From positions 1,116,001 through 1,180,000 of the forward strand of contig NZ_FQVN01000001.1 in NCBI RefSeq assembly GCF_900129375.1: 64,000 nucleotides of DNA, in the 5' to 3' direction. Both the position numbers and the translations under genes were made by a program. This document shows positions 18,231 through 26,718 of this stretch, piece after piece. The DNA is from Streptoalloteichus hindustanus (GTDB taxonomy: Bacteria; Actinomycetota; Actinomycetes; Mycobacteriales; Pseudonocardiaceae). Under the pieces are notes generated by a model. The model ran no database searches. It saw only the letters and a list, made by a program, of their open reading frames with translations, and was not told the DNA's origin. The stretch's first letter is position 1. Each line of letters starts with the position of its first letter.

Positions 18231-19868
18231 ATGACCTCGTTCGACTGCCTGGTTCCCCAACCGGTGACCGTGACGCCCGCCGAGGGCGCGTTCGTCCTGG
18301 ACTCCCGGACGACACTCGTGGCCGACCCCGGAGCCGAGGCCGCCGCGCGGTGGCTGCGCCGGGTCCTCGGCGCGGCCGCCGGACTCGCCCTTCCTCCGTC
18401 CACTGTGGACACCGCCGCCGCGGGGATCGAGCTGCGGATCGACCCGGACGCCGCCCCCGGGCCGGAGGGCTACCGCCTGGAGATCACGCCGGCGGCGGTC
18501 CGCGTGGTCGCCGCCGACGCCTCCGGCGCGTTCTACGCGGCGCAGACACTGCGCCAGCTCCTGGGCGCCGACGCCTTCCGCGCCGCGAACGTCCACAGCG
18601 GGGAGTGGAGCCTGCCCTGTGGCGTGGTCGTCGACCGGCCGCGGTTCGGGTGGCGCGGCTGCCTGCTCGACGTGGCGCGCCACTTCATGCCCAAGGACGC
18701 CCTGCTGCGGTTCGTCGACCTGCTGGCCGCGCACAAGCTCAACGTCCTGCACCTGCACCTCACCGACGACCAGGGCTGGCGCATGGAAATCAAGCGCTAC
18801 CCGAGGTTGACCGAGGTCGGCGCGTGGCGGCACGGGTCGCGGGTCGGCTGGCGGCTCGACGACAGCCACGACGGGCGACCGCACGGCGGCTACTACACGC
18901 AGGCGGACCTGCGCGAGGTCGTCGCCTACGCGGCGGAGCGCGGTATCACCGTGGTGCCTGAGGTCGACGTGCCCGGCCACGTGCAGGCGGCGCTGGCCGC
19001 CTACCCCGAGCTGGGCAACACCGGCGAGCGGCTGGACGTGTGGCCGTTGTGGGGCGTCAACGAGAACATCCTCAGCCCCTCGGACGCCGCGGTGAAGTTC
19101 TTCCAGAACGTCTTCGACGAGGTCGTCGACGTCTTCCCGTCGCCGGTCGTGTGCGTCGGCGGCGACGAGGTGCCCATGGTCCAGTGGGAGCGCAGCCCCG
19201 ACGTCCGGCGGCGCATGGGCGAGCTGGGCCTGAGCGAGGTGGCCGAGCTGCACAGCTGGTTCCTGCGGCAGATGGCCGAGCGGCTGGCCGACCACGGCCG
19301 GCGCGCCCTCGGCTGGGACGAGATGGCCGAGGGCGAGATGCCCGAGGGCGTCATCGTCGCGTCCTGGCGTGGCGAGGAGGCCGGCGTGCTGGCCGCCGCC
19401 CGGGGCCACGACGTGGTGATGTGCCCCGAGCAGCACGTCTACCTCGACCACCGGCAGGCCGAGCACCCGGACGAGCCCGTCCCGGTGGGCTTCCTGAGCA
19501 CCCTGCAGGACTTCTACCGCTACGACCCGCTGCCGGCGGACCTCGACCCGGCCACCGAGCACCGGGTCCTCGGCGCCCAGACCCAGGTGTGGACCGAGCA
19601 CCTCGACTCGCCCCGCCGGGTCGACTACGCGGCCTTCCCCCGACTGGTCGCGTTCGCCGAGGTGGTGTGGAGCCCGCGGCAGGCCAGGGACCTCGCCGAC
19701 TTCGAGCGCCGGCTGGCCGAGCACCACCTGCCCCGGCTGGACGCGCTGGGCGTGGAGTACCGGCCGCTGACCGGGCCGCGCCCGTGGCAGACCCGCCCCG
19801 GCGTGCCGGGACGCCCCAGGGCCCGGGTTCAGCCCTCCTCGGGGACCAGCAGCCAGCAGACGAGGTAG
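18231..19868 (+). CDS. dasD: Family 20 beta-N-acetylhexosaminidase, DasD-like
   Basis: A 545-residue glycoside hydrolase. The N-terminal GH20b domain (about 1-135) is followed by the TIM barrel with HLHLTDDQGWRMEIKRYP and the catalytic Asp312-Glu313 pair in CVGGDEVP, where Glu acts as acid/base in substrate-assisted catalysis. There is no signal peptide, so it acts in the cytosol, cleaving imported chitobiose to N-acetylglucosamine. It is the last gene of the uptake operon, matching Streptomyces dasD. The last 13 codons overlap the convergent gene at 19829, so the extreme C-terminus may be an accidental read-through extension. Confidence 0.93.
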   Translation: MTSFDCLVPQPVTVTPAEGAFVLDSRTTLVADPGAEAAARWLRRVLGAAAGLALPPSTVDTAAAGIELRIDPDAAPGPEGYRLEITPAAVRVVAADASGAFYAAQTLRQLLGADAFRAANVHSGEWSLPCGVVVDRPRFGWRGCLLDVARHFMPKDALLRFVDLLAAHKLNVLHLHLTDDQGWRMEIKRYPRLTEVGAWRHGSRVGWRLDDSHDGRPHGGYYTQADLREVVAYAAERGITVVPEVDVPGHVQAALAAYPELGNTGERLDVWPLWGVNENILSPSDAAVKFFQNVFDEVVDVFPSPVVCVGGDEVPMVQWERSPDVRRRMGELGLSEVAELHSWFLRQMAERLADHGRRALGWDEMAEGEMPEGVIVASWRGEEAGVLAAARGHDVVMCPEQHVYLDHRQAEHPDEPVPVGFLSTLQDFYRYDPLPADLDPATEHRVLGAQTQVWTEHLDSPRRVDYAAFPRLVAFAEVVWSPRQARDLADFERRLAEHHLPRLDALGVEYRPLTGPRPWQTRPGVPGRPRARVQPSSGTSSQQTR

Positions 19869-20119
19869 AGCAGCGCCCCGGCGCCGAACCCGAACAGGGT
19901 CGCGGCCACGAGCAGGACCCGCAGCAGCGCGGCGTCCACCCCCAGCATCGTGGCCGCGCCCCCGCACACGCCGCCGAGCATCCGGTTCGCGCGGCTGCGC
20001 CGGAAGCGGCGCACGGTGTCGCCCGCCCGGTTCATCTCCTCGCGGACCGTCTCGCCGTACTCGCCGACCTTGCCGCTGACCCGCCGGGCCGTGTTCTCGA
20101 AAGCCGTGTTCTGGAACAT
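19829..20119 (-). CDS. PspC domain membrane protein
   Basis: A 96-residue protein with a basic N-terminal half and a PspC domain: RMLGGVCGGAATMLGVD followed by two hydrophobic segments, AALLRVLLVAATLFGFGAG and LLYLVCWLLVPEE. PspC domains occur in envelope-stress proteins, and in actinobacteria often beside sensor kinases; none is nearby here. ATG 20119 begins at MFQNTAFENTARR. Another ATG 33 bases upstream adds a Gly/Pro-rich lead that looks non-coding. It is convergent with and overlaps the end of the hexosaminidase gene by 40 bp. Confidence 0.85.
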   Translation of the reverse strand: MFQNTAFENTARRVSGKVGEYGETVREEMNRAGDTVRRFRRSRANRMLGGVCGGAATMLGVDAALLRVLLVAATLFGFGAGALLYLVCWLLVPEEG

Positions 20120-20220
20120 GGCCCCAGCCTGGCCCGCCGGCGCCCCGCGCGGCATCGGGGAGGACCCGGGTCCCGACCCGGACCCCACCCCGAAGCCGTT
20201 CGGGCCGCCGGCGGCCGGCC

Positions 20221-20250
20221 GCCGGTCAGGTGGCCGCCGGTCAGGTGGCC
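20221..20250 (+). repeat. Exact tandem duplication of 15 bp between PspC and XPB genes
   Basis: GCCGGTCAGGTGGCC occurs twice without spacer (20221-20235, 20236-20250), flanked by further GGCCGG sequence. Fold-back pairing among the GGCC parts is possible. It lies just beyond the stop of the minus-strand helicase gene and may serve as its transcript end. Confidence 0.7.
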
Positions 20251-20261
20251 GGCCGGCGCCG

Positions 20262-21923
20262 TCAGCCCACCTCGGGCAGCGCGGGGCCGAGCAGGTCGTC
20301 GGCGTCCATGATCCGGTAGGCGTAGCCCTGCTCGGCCAGGAACCGCTGGCGGTGCGCGGCGTAGTCGGTGTCGAGGGTGTCGCGCGAGACCACCGAGTAG
20401 AAGTGCGCCTGCCGCCCGTCGCCCTTCGGCCGCAGCAGCCGGCCCAGGCGTTGCGCCTCCTCCTGCCGGGAGCCGAACGTGCCGGAGACCTGGACCGCGA
20501 CCGACGCCTCCGGCAGGTCGATGGAGAAGTTGGCGACCTTGGAGACCACCAGGGTGCGCAGCTCGCCCCTGCGGAACGCGTCGAACAGCGCCTCCCGCTC
20601 CTTGTTCCTGGTCGACCCCTGCACGATCGGGGCGTCCAGCGCCGCGCCCAGCTCCTCCAACTGCTCCAGGTACGCGCCGATGACCAGCGTCGGCTCGTCG
20701 GGGTGCCGGTCCAGGATCGCCTTCACCACCGGCAGCTTCGTCCTGGCCGTGGCGCAGACCTTGTACCGCTCCTCCGGGTCGGAGGTGGCGTAGGTGAGCC
20801 GCTCGGCGTCGGTCAGCGTCACCCGCACCTCGACGCAGTCCGCCGGGGCGATCCAGCCCTGCGCCTCGATGTCCCGCCACGGCGCGTCGTAGCGCTTCGG
20901 CCCGATGAGGGAGAACACGTCGCCCTCCCTGCCGTCCTCCCGCACCAGCGTGGCGGTCAGGCCGAGCCGGCGCCGCGACTGCAGGTCCGCCGTCATCCGG
21001 AACACCGGCGCCGGCAGCAGGTGCACCTCGTCGTAGATGACCAGGCCCCAGTCCCGGGAGTCGAACAGCTCCAGGTGCCGGTACTCGCCCTTCGTCTTCC
21101 GGGTGATCACCTGGTAGGTGGCGATGGTGACCGGGCGGATCTCCTTCCGCTCCCCGGAGTACTCGCCCACCTCGTCCTCGGTCAGCGACGTGCGGGCCAC
21201 CAGCTCCCGCTTCCACTGCCGCCCGGCCACCGTGTTGGTCACCAGGATCAGCGTGGTGGCCTGCGCCCGCGCCATCGCCGCCGCGCCGACCAGCGTCTTG
21301 CCGGCGCCGCAGGGCAGCACGACCACCCCGGAGCCGCCGGCCCAGAACGCCTCGGCGGCCTGCCGCTGGTAGTCGCGCAGCTGCCAGCCCTCCTCGGCCA
21401 GCGCGACGGGGTGGTGCTCGCCGTCGACGTAGCCGGCCAGGTCCTCGGCCGGCCAGCCGACCTTGAGCAACGCCTGCTTGAGCCGGCCCCGCTCGCTCGG
21501 GTGCACCAGGACGGTGTCGTCGTCCAGCCGGCCGCCCAGCATCGGGCTGATCTTCTTGTTGCGCAGCACCTCCTCCAGCACCGCGCGGTCCAGCGAGGAC
21601 ATGACCAGGCCGTGCGCGGGGTGGTTGACCAGCTGCAACCGGCCGAACCGGCCCATCGTGTCCACGACGTCCACCAGCAGCGGCTGGGGGACCGGGTAGC
21701 GGGAGAACCTGACCAGCGCGTCGACCACCTGCTCGGCGTCGTGCCCGGCCGCCCGCGCGTTCCACAGCGCCAGCGGCGTCACCCGGTACATGTGCACGTG
21801 CTCGGGCGCCCGCTCCAGCTCGGCGAACGGCGCGATCGCCGTGCGGGCCTCGTCGGCCAGCGCGTGGTCGACCTCCAACAGCAGGGTCTTGTCACTCTGG
21901 ACGATCAGTGGTCCGTCGGTCAC
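20262..21923 (-). CDS. DNA repair helicase XPB
   Basis: A 553-residue superfamily 2 helicase of the XPB/ERCC3 type. It has an N-terminal domain (about 1-175) shared with mycobacterial XPB, Walker A LPCGAGKTLVGA (203-214), DEVH box IYDEVHLLP (297-304), motif III LTATLVRED, and the C-terminal motif EEAQRLGRLLRPKG. It unwinds DNA 3' to 5', probably in nucleotide-excision repair. GTG 21923 is preferred because GAGGGAG precedes it; an in-frame GTG at 21947 is the alternative. In Mycobacterium tuberculosis the homologue (Rv0861c) adjoins Rv0862c; here the Rv0862c-like gene lies 21 kb away. Confidence 0.93.
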   Translation of the reverse strand: MTDGPLIVQSDKTLLLEVDHALADEARTAIAPFAELERAPEHVHMYRVTPLALWNARAAGHDAEQVVDALVRFSRYPVPQPLLVDVVDTMGRFGRLQLVNHPAHGLVMSSLDRAVLEEVLRNKKISPMLGGRLDDDTVLVHPSERGRLKQALLKVGWPAEDLAGYVDGEHHPVALAEEGWQLRDYQRQAAEAFWAGGSGVVVLPCGAGKTLVGAAAMARAQATTLILVTNTVAGRQWKRELVARTSLTEDEVGEYSGERKEIRPVTIATYQVITRKTKGEYRHLELFDSRDWGLVIYDEVHLLPAPVFRMTADLQSRRRLGLTATLVREDGREGDVFSLIGPKRYDAPWRDIEAQGWIAPADCVEVRVTLTDAERLTYATSDPEERYKVCATARTKLPVVKAILDRHPDEPTLVIGAYLEQLEELGAALDAPIVQGSTRNKEREALFDAFRRGELRTLVVSKVANFSIDLPEASVAVQVSGTFGSRQEEAQRLGRLLRPKGDGRQAHFYSVVSRDTLDTDYAAHRQRFLAEQGYAYRIMDADDLLGPALPEVG

Positions 21924-22151
21924 GGGTTCTCGACTCCCTCGACGCACTCGGCGGCACCCTCCAGTCTTCCATCCGGAGCAAAGTGATCACCGATGGTGAC
22001 CGGCCGGTCGCGCGGAGCGGGCGGTGGATCACGGTCGGGATTCGAATGCCGGGCGGCCGGCGGGGCGGTGCGGCCGCGAAATTAGGCTGTTCCCTCATCG
22101 CGCGCGGCCCGGCCGAGACCGCCGCGCGCCATGTGCTCTGGAAGGTGACCA

Positions 22152-22652
22152 ATGTCTGCCCGTGTCACCCGACTCGCCGTCCTGCTGGGGCTGGTCCTCG
22201 CGCTGACGGGCGTCGGAGCCGTGCTCGTCCTCCACTTCCGCGCGGAGGGCGCGCCCAGGCTCGCCGTCGGGGACTGCGTGAACCTGACCAACCGCGCCGT
22301 GGTGGCCGTGGACTGCGCGGCGACCGACTCCCGGTACCGCGTCGCCAAGGTCGTGGGCTCCGCCGACGCGCGCTGCCCGAACGGCGACTACGACTGGATC
22401 AGCGAGGAGCACAGCCGGCTGTCGGACCAGACGCTGTGCCTGATGCCCAACGCGCGCGAGGGCGACTGCTTCGCCGGCGGCAACGGCAGCAAGTACGCCG
22501 AACTGAGCCGGATCGGCTGCGACGGCGAGTGGACGGTCCGGGTCGGCCGGGTCATCGAGGGCCGGTCCGACCGCGCGCTGTGCACCGCGCCCCAGGGATT
22601 CGCCCGGGTGTTCGCCGAACCGGCCGCCACGCTCTGCTTCCTGAAACCGTGA
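22152..22652 (+). CDS. LppU/SCO3897-like secreted or membrane-anchored protein
   Basis: A 166-residue protein with an N-terminal hydrophobic segment (about 7-30) that serves as signal anchor or signal peptide. The extracellular part contains eight cysteines in a pattern shared with its neighbour at 22789: VGDCV, VDCA, CPNGDYDWI, LCLMPNAREGDCF, IGCDGEW and two late Cys. Four disulfides are therefore likely. The family (LppU/SCO3897) has no known function. ATG 22152 has GGAAGGTGA just upstream. It is about 137 bp before a clear paralogue, pointing to local duplication. Confidence 0.8.
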   Translation: MSARVTRLAVLLGLVLALTGVGAVLVLHFRAEGAPRLAVGDCVNLTNRAVVAVDCAATDSRYRVAKVVGSADARCPNGDYDWISEEHSRLSDQTLCLMPNAREGDCFAGGNGSKYAELSRIGCDGEWTVRVGRVIEGRSDRALCTAPQGFARVFAEPAATLCFLKP

Positions 22653-22788
22653 CTGTTCACGCGTCGTTTCCGGAACGGGAGCCGAGTGGGAACACGAATA
22701 CGGGCGTTTTACGTCGGATGGGTGATCTACGCTGGCCGCCTGATGTCGCGCCGCCCCCCAACGGCGCGTCTCCCCCGGAAAGGACACG

Positions 22789-23397
22789 ATGAGCACCACC
22801 CCGACGCAGCCGGGCCAGGGTGAGCCGCAGGGCGCCCCGGAGGCTGCCGCCGAGCCCGCCCCGGTCGCCGCCCAGCCCGCGCCCCCGGCCCCCGCGCCGC
22901 CGGCCAGGAAGAAGACGAACCCGCTGAAGATCGTCGTGCCGGTGCTGGTGGCCCTGCTGGCCATCGGCGGCATCGCGTACACGTACTTCAACGACGGCGC
23001 CAGCGCCAAGGTCGGCGACTGCGCCAGCGTCTCCGGCAACGCCAAGGACGCCAAGTACCAGGCCCTGGACTGCGGCAACGACAAGGCGACCTACAAGGTG
23101 GCCAAGGTGCTGGAGAACCCGTCGGACTCGTGCCCGTCCGGCGACTACGACACCTACACGCAGACCGCGCGGCGCGGCAAGGACTTCAAGCTCTGCCTGA
23201 TGCCGAACCTGCAGGAGGGCAGCTGCTACAAGGTCGGCGAGGACGGCAAGGACATCACGAAGGTGGCCTGCGGCGCCGAGGCGACCATCAAGATCTCCAA
23301 GGTGGTCAGGGACAAGGCCGACGAGGCGGCGTGCGGCGACGACAAGGCGTTCGCCTACCCCGAGCCGGCCACCACGTTCTGCCTCACCCAGCCCTGA
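22789..23397 (+). CDS. LppU/SCO3897-like membrane-anchored protein (paralogue)
   Basis: A 202-residue protein. A Pro/Ala-rich cytoplasmic lead (1-40) is followed by KKTN and one membrane helix (about 45-66), then an extracellular domain with the same cysteine framework as the gene at 22152: VGDCASV, LDCGND, CPSGDYDTYTQ, LCLMPNLQEGSCY, VACGAEA, and two C-terminal Cys. It carries the same KVAKV and C-terminal EPATTFCL (EPAATLCF in the neighbour) segments. It differs mainly by the longer N-terminal tail. ATG 22789 has GGAAAGGA upstream. Function unknown; both domains face outside the cell. Confidence 0.82.
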   Translation: MSTTPTQPGQGEPQGAPEAAAEPAPVAAQPAPPAPAPPARKKTNPLKIVVPVLVALLAIGGIAYTYFNDGASAKVGDCASVSGNAKDAKYQALDCGNDKATYKVAKVLENPSDSCPSGDYDTYTQTARRGKDFKLCLMPNLQEGSCYKVGEDGKDITKVACGAEATIKISKVVRDKADEAACGDDKAFAYPEPATTFCLTQP

Positions 23398-23559
23398 GGC
23401 CGACCCGCGTCGACCCGCTCCACACCGCGCCCGCCCGGACCTGACCGGGCGGGCGTTGGTGTTCCCGGGCCACCCGGACGGGTCCCGCCTCCGCCCCCGG
23501 GGAGCCGGCCGGGCTGACAGAACCTCGCTGACCCCGACGCCGTGGGGCAGGCTGGGGCC

Positions 23560-26373
23560 GTGCGAGGAGATCGACTGGAGCGGGACCTGCTGGCGGCGGT
23601 GCGGGGCGCGGTGGACTTCTCCACCCGACGACGCGCCGAGTACGCCGCGGACGCCTCCAACTACCGCCGGGTGCCCCGCGGGGTCGTCCTCCCCTCGGAC
23701 GTCGACGACGTGGTCGCCGCGGTGGCGGTGTGCCGGGACCACGGCGTCCCCCTCACCCCGCGCGGCGGCGGCACCAGCGTCGCCGGCAACGCCATCGGCG
23801 ACGGCGTCGTGCTCGACCTGTCCCGGCACGTCAACCGGGTGCTGTCGGTCGACCCGGAGACCCGCCTCGCGGTGGTCGAGCCCGGCGCGGTCCTGGACGA
23901 GGTGAACCGGGCGGCCGCCCGGCACGGCCTGCGCGTCGGCCCGGACCCCTCCACGCACGCCCGGTGCACGGTCGGCGGGATGATCGGCAACGACGCGTGC
24001 GGCTCGCACTCCGTCGCCTGGGGGCGCACCTCCGACGCGGTCGTCGAGCTGGACGTCCTGCGGTACGACGGCGACCGCCGGACCGTCGGCAGGGGCGAGC
24101 TGCCCGCCGAGCTGGAGGCCCTGGTCCGGACCCACCTCGCGGAGATCCGCACGGAGCTGGGGCGGTTCGGCCGCCAGGTGTCCGGCTACGCCCTCGACCG
24201 GCTGCTGCCGGAGAACGGCCGCGACCTGGCCGGGGCGCTGGTCGGCGCCGAGGGCACCTGCGGCCTGGTGCTCGGCGCGACCCTCCGCCTGGTCGAGGCC
24301 CCGACCACGCCCGTGCTGGCGGTGGCCGGCTACCCCGACGCGGTGGCGGCCGCCGCCGCCACCCCCGCCCTGCTCGACCTGCGGCCGCTGACCTGCGAGG
24401 GGATGGACCACCGGCTGGCCGAGGCGCTGCGCGCCCTGCGGCCGGGCGCCGTGCCCGACGGGGTGCTGCCGGCCGGCCGGGCCTGGCTGCTGCTGGAGGC
24501 CCCCGACCGCCCCGCCGCCGAGGCGCTCGCGACCGCCGCCAGGGACGGCGGAGCGCTCGACGCGGTCGTCGTCACCGACCCGGCCGCCCAGCGCGCCGTG
24601 TGGCGCATCCGGGAGGAGGGCGCCGGCCTGGCCACCCGCCTGCCCGACGACAGCGAGGCGTGGCCCGGCTGGGAGGACGCCGCCGTGCCCCCGCACGCCC
24701 TGGCCGACTACCTGCGCGACCTGGACGAGCTGATGGCCGGGCACGGCCGGAGCGGCCTGGTGTACGGGCACTTCGGCGAGGGCTGCCTGCACACCCGCAT
24801 CGACTTCGACCTGCTGTCCGCGCCCGGCCGCCGCGACTTCCGCGCGTTCATGGAGCGGGCGGCCGACCTGGTGGTGGCGCACGGCGGCTCGCTGTCCGGC
24901 GAGCACGGCGACGGCCAGGCCCGGTCCGAACTGCTGCCCAGGCTGTACGGCGAGCGGACCCTCGCCGCGTTCGCCGCGTTCAAGGGGTACTGGGACCCCG
25001 ACGACCGGATGAACCCCGGCGTCGTCGTCCGCCCTCGCCCCCTCGACGCCGACCTCCGGGTCGTCCCGACCCGGCCGGTCCCGGTCACGCTGGCGCTCCG
25101 GCACGACCACGGCGACCTGCGCCGCGCGGTCCGGCGCTGCGTCGGGGTGGGGAAGTGCCGCACCGACCACGGCGGCGTGATGTGCCCGAGCTACCGCGCC
25201 ACCCGCGACGAGAAGGACTCGACGCGGGGACGGGCCCGGGTCCTCGGCGAGATGCTGCGGGGCGAGCTCGTCACGACGGGCTGGCGGTCGCCGGAGGCGC
25301 GCGAGGCGCTGGACCTGTGCCTGTCCTGCAAGGGCTGTCTGGTCGACTGCCCGGTCGGGGTCGACATGGCCAGCTACAAGTCGGAGTTCCTGCACCAGCA
25401 CTACCGGTGGCGGCCGCGCCCGCTCGCCCACTACTCGATGGGCTGGCTGCCGCTGTGGGCCCACCTGGCCGGCGCGGCGCCCCTGGCGGTCAACGCCGTG
25501 ACGGCCTCCCCGCTGGCGCCCCTGGTCAAGCGGGCCGGCGGCATCGCGCCGGAACGGCCGCTGCCCCGGTTCGCGGCCGAGTCGTTCCGGCGCTGGTGGC
25601 GCCGGCGGCCCGCCGCGCGACCGACCGGGCGGCGGGTGGTGTTGTGGGTGGACACCTTCACCAACGCGTTCGTGCCCCAGGTCGGCCGGGCGGCGGTCGA
25701 GGTCATGGAGGCGGCCGGCTTCGAGGTCGTGCTGCCGGACCGGGCGCTGTGCTGCGGTCTGACCTGGGTCAGCACCGGGCAGCTCGGTGTCGCGCGTCGG
25801 GTCGCCCGGCGCACGGTGAGCACGCTCGCTCCGCTGCTGGCCGACGGTGTGCCGCTGGTCGGCCTGGAGCCGAGCTGCACCACGCTCCTGCGCACCGACC
25901 TGCTCGACCTGCTGCCCGGCGACGACCGGGCTGAGCGGGTCGCGGCGGCCACCCGGGGCTTCGCCGAGGTGGTGGGCGCGGAGGACATCGGGCCGGACCC
26001 GCGCCCAGCCGGGGCGGACACGACCGTGCTGGTCCAGCAGCACTGCCACGAGCGCGCCACCACCGGCGCCGCCGTGGACGTGAACCTGTTGCGGCGAGCC
26101 GGCTTCTCCGCCGAGCCGCTGGCCACCGGGTGCTGCGGCCTGGCCGGCAACTTCGGTTTCGAGCGCGGCCACTACGAGGTCTCGGCGAAGGTCGCCGCCC
26201 ACGAGCTGCTGCCCGCGCTCGACGCGGCCCCCGGGGCGACCGTCGTGGCGGACGGCTTCAGCTGCCGCACCCAGATCGAACAACTCGCCGGCCGCCGCGT
26301 CCGCCACACCGCCGAGATCCTCCACGCCGCGCTGACCGGAAACCGGGACGCCGCCCCACCCAGCACCCGGTGA
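23560..26373 (+). CDS. FAD-linked oxidase with Fe-S and CCG domains (D-lactate/2-hydroxyacid dehydrogenase-like)
   Basis: A 937-residue fusion. The N-terminal FAD-binding PCMH domain (about 25-210) has PRGGGTSVAGNAIG and GGMIGNDACGSHSVAWG. The FAD-oxidase C-domain follows (to about 500), with GHFGEGCLHTRIDFD and SLSGEHGDGQAR. Then come two 4Fe-4S motifs (VGVGKCRTDHGGVMCPSY and CLSCKGCLVDCPVGVD) and two CCG motifs of the GlpC/Cys-rich type (RALCCGLTWVS and TGCCGLAGNFGFE). Such GlcD-GlpC fusions oxidise D-2-hydroxyacids such as D-lactate and pass electrons to the membrane quinone pool; the exact substrate is not clear. GTG 23560 lies seven bases after CAGGCT, suggesting a leaderless transcript; GTG 23542 is the alternative. 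Confidence 0.9.
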   Translation: MRGDRLERDLLAAVRGAVDFSTRRRAEYAADASNYRRVPRGVVLPSDVDDVVAAVAVCRDHGVPLTPRGGGTSVAGNAIGDGVVLDLSRHVNRVLSVDPETRLAVVEPGAVLDEVNRAAARHGLRVGPDPSTHARCTVGGMIGNDACGSHSVAWGRTSDAVVELDVLRYDGDRRTVGRGELPAELEALVRTHLAEIRTELGRFGRQVSGYALDRLLPENGRDLAGALVGAEGTCGLVLGATLRLVEAPTTPVLAVAGYPDAVAAAAATPALLDLRPLTCEGMDHRLAEALRALRPGAVPDGVLPAGRAWLLLEAPDRPAAEALATAARDGGALDAVVVTDPAAQRAVWRIREEGAGLATRLPDDSEAWPGWEDAAVPPHALADYLRDLDELMAGHGRSGLVYGHFGEGCLHTRIDFDLLSAPGRRDFRAFMERAADLVVAHGGSLSGEHGDGQARSELLPRLYGERTLAAFAAFKGYWDPDDRMNPGVVVRPRPLDADLRVVPTRPVPVTLALRHDHGDLRRAVRRCVGVGKCRTDHGGVMCPSYRATRDEKDSTRGRARVLGEMLRGELVTTGWRSPEAREALDLCLSCKGCLVDCPVGVDMASYKSEFLHQHYRWRPRPLAHYSMGWLPLWAHLAGAAPLAVNAVTASPLAPLVKRAGGIAPERPLPRFAAESFRRWWRRRPAARPTGRRVVLWVDTFTNAFVPQVGRAAVEVMEAAGFEVVLPDRALCCGLTWVSTGQLGVARRVARRTVSTLAPLLADGVPLVGLEPSCTTLLRTDLLDLLPGDDRAERVAAATRGFAEVVGAEDIGPDPRPAGADTTVLVQQHCHERATTGAAVDVNLLRRAGFSAEPLATGCCGLAGNFGFERGHYEVSAKVAAHELLPALDAAPGATVVADGFSCRTQIEQLAGRRVRHTAEILHAALTGNRDAAPPSTR

Positions 26374-26462
26374 CCCTTCCCGGCCTTTCCCTTGCGTTTC
26401 CCTTGCGCGCCAGTGGTTCGCCGTCCCCCGACGGCCAAATCTCGCGCCCTCCCCCTGGGTAG

Positions 26463-26547
26463 TGGGGAAGAAGAAACCCCCCACTCCCAACGTCGCACGG
26501 CGGTCCGACAGAAACGGACGCGTCGTGATCGCCCAAGCGGGTGGGAA
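26463..26547. repeat. Dispersed intergenic element, copy A
   Basis: One of two related elements in the window; the other is at 42694-42770. The shared core runs from the C-rich stretch at 26477 to GTGGGAA at 26547. Both copies contain CAAC, GACAG[A/G]AACGG, GTGATCGC or GCGATCAC, and GGGTGG[G]AA in the same order. A first stem is possible (GTGGGG with CCCCAC); the outer pair TCCCA/TGGGA becomes TTCCA/TGGAA in copy B. Both copies lie between convergent genes. Confidence 0.6.
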
Positions 26548-26655
26548 GTCTGAGCGCTACCCGAACGGGGTAACTGTCCACAAAGGACAGATGGGTCGTG
26601 GGCTCGTCGCTCCAGACAGGACAGAGACAGTCGCGCGGCAGCATGCCGGAACGCG

Positions 26656-26690
26656 GACGGCGGAGGCGCTCCGGAAGCGCCTCCGCCGTC
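26656..26690 (-). terminator. Hairpin terminator between the oxidoreductase and ABC permease genes
   Basis: GACGGCGGAGGCGC (26656-26669) pairs perfectly with 26677-26690 around a seven-base loop whose ends also pair. It lies 29 bp past the stop of the minus-strand permease gene and may also stop plus-strand transcription. No U-tract. Confidence 0.75.
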
Positions 26691-26718
26691 GGGAACCACG
26701 GGCCAGCCGGCCCGGGGA

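Noticed and set aside
22657..26490. A 1277-codon minus-strand frame opposite the FAD/Fe-S gene
   Set aside because: Antisense to a well-supported gene; low-complexity translation without motifs.
26462..26560. Short peptide similarity (SDRNGR and GGK) between the two dispersed elements, suggesting a small coding gene
   Set aside because: The frame has no good start or ribosome binding site, and third positions do not vary more than others. The likeness follows from DNA-level similarity.
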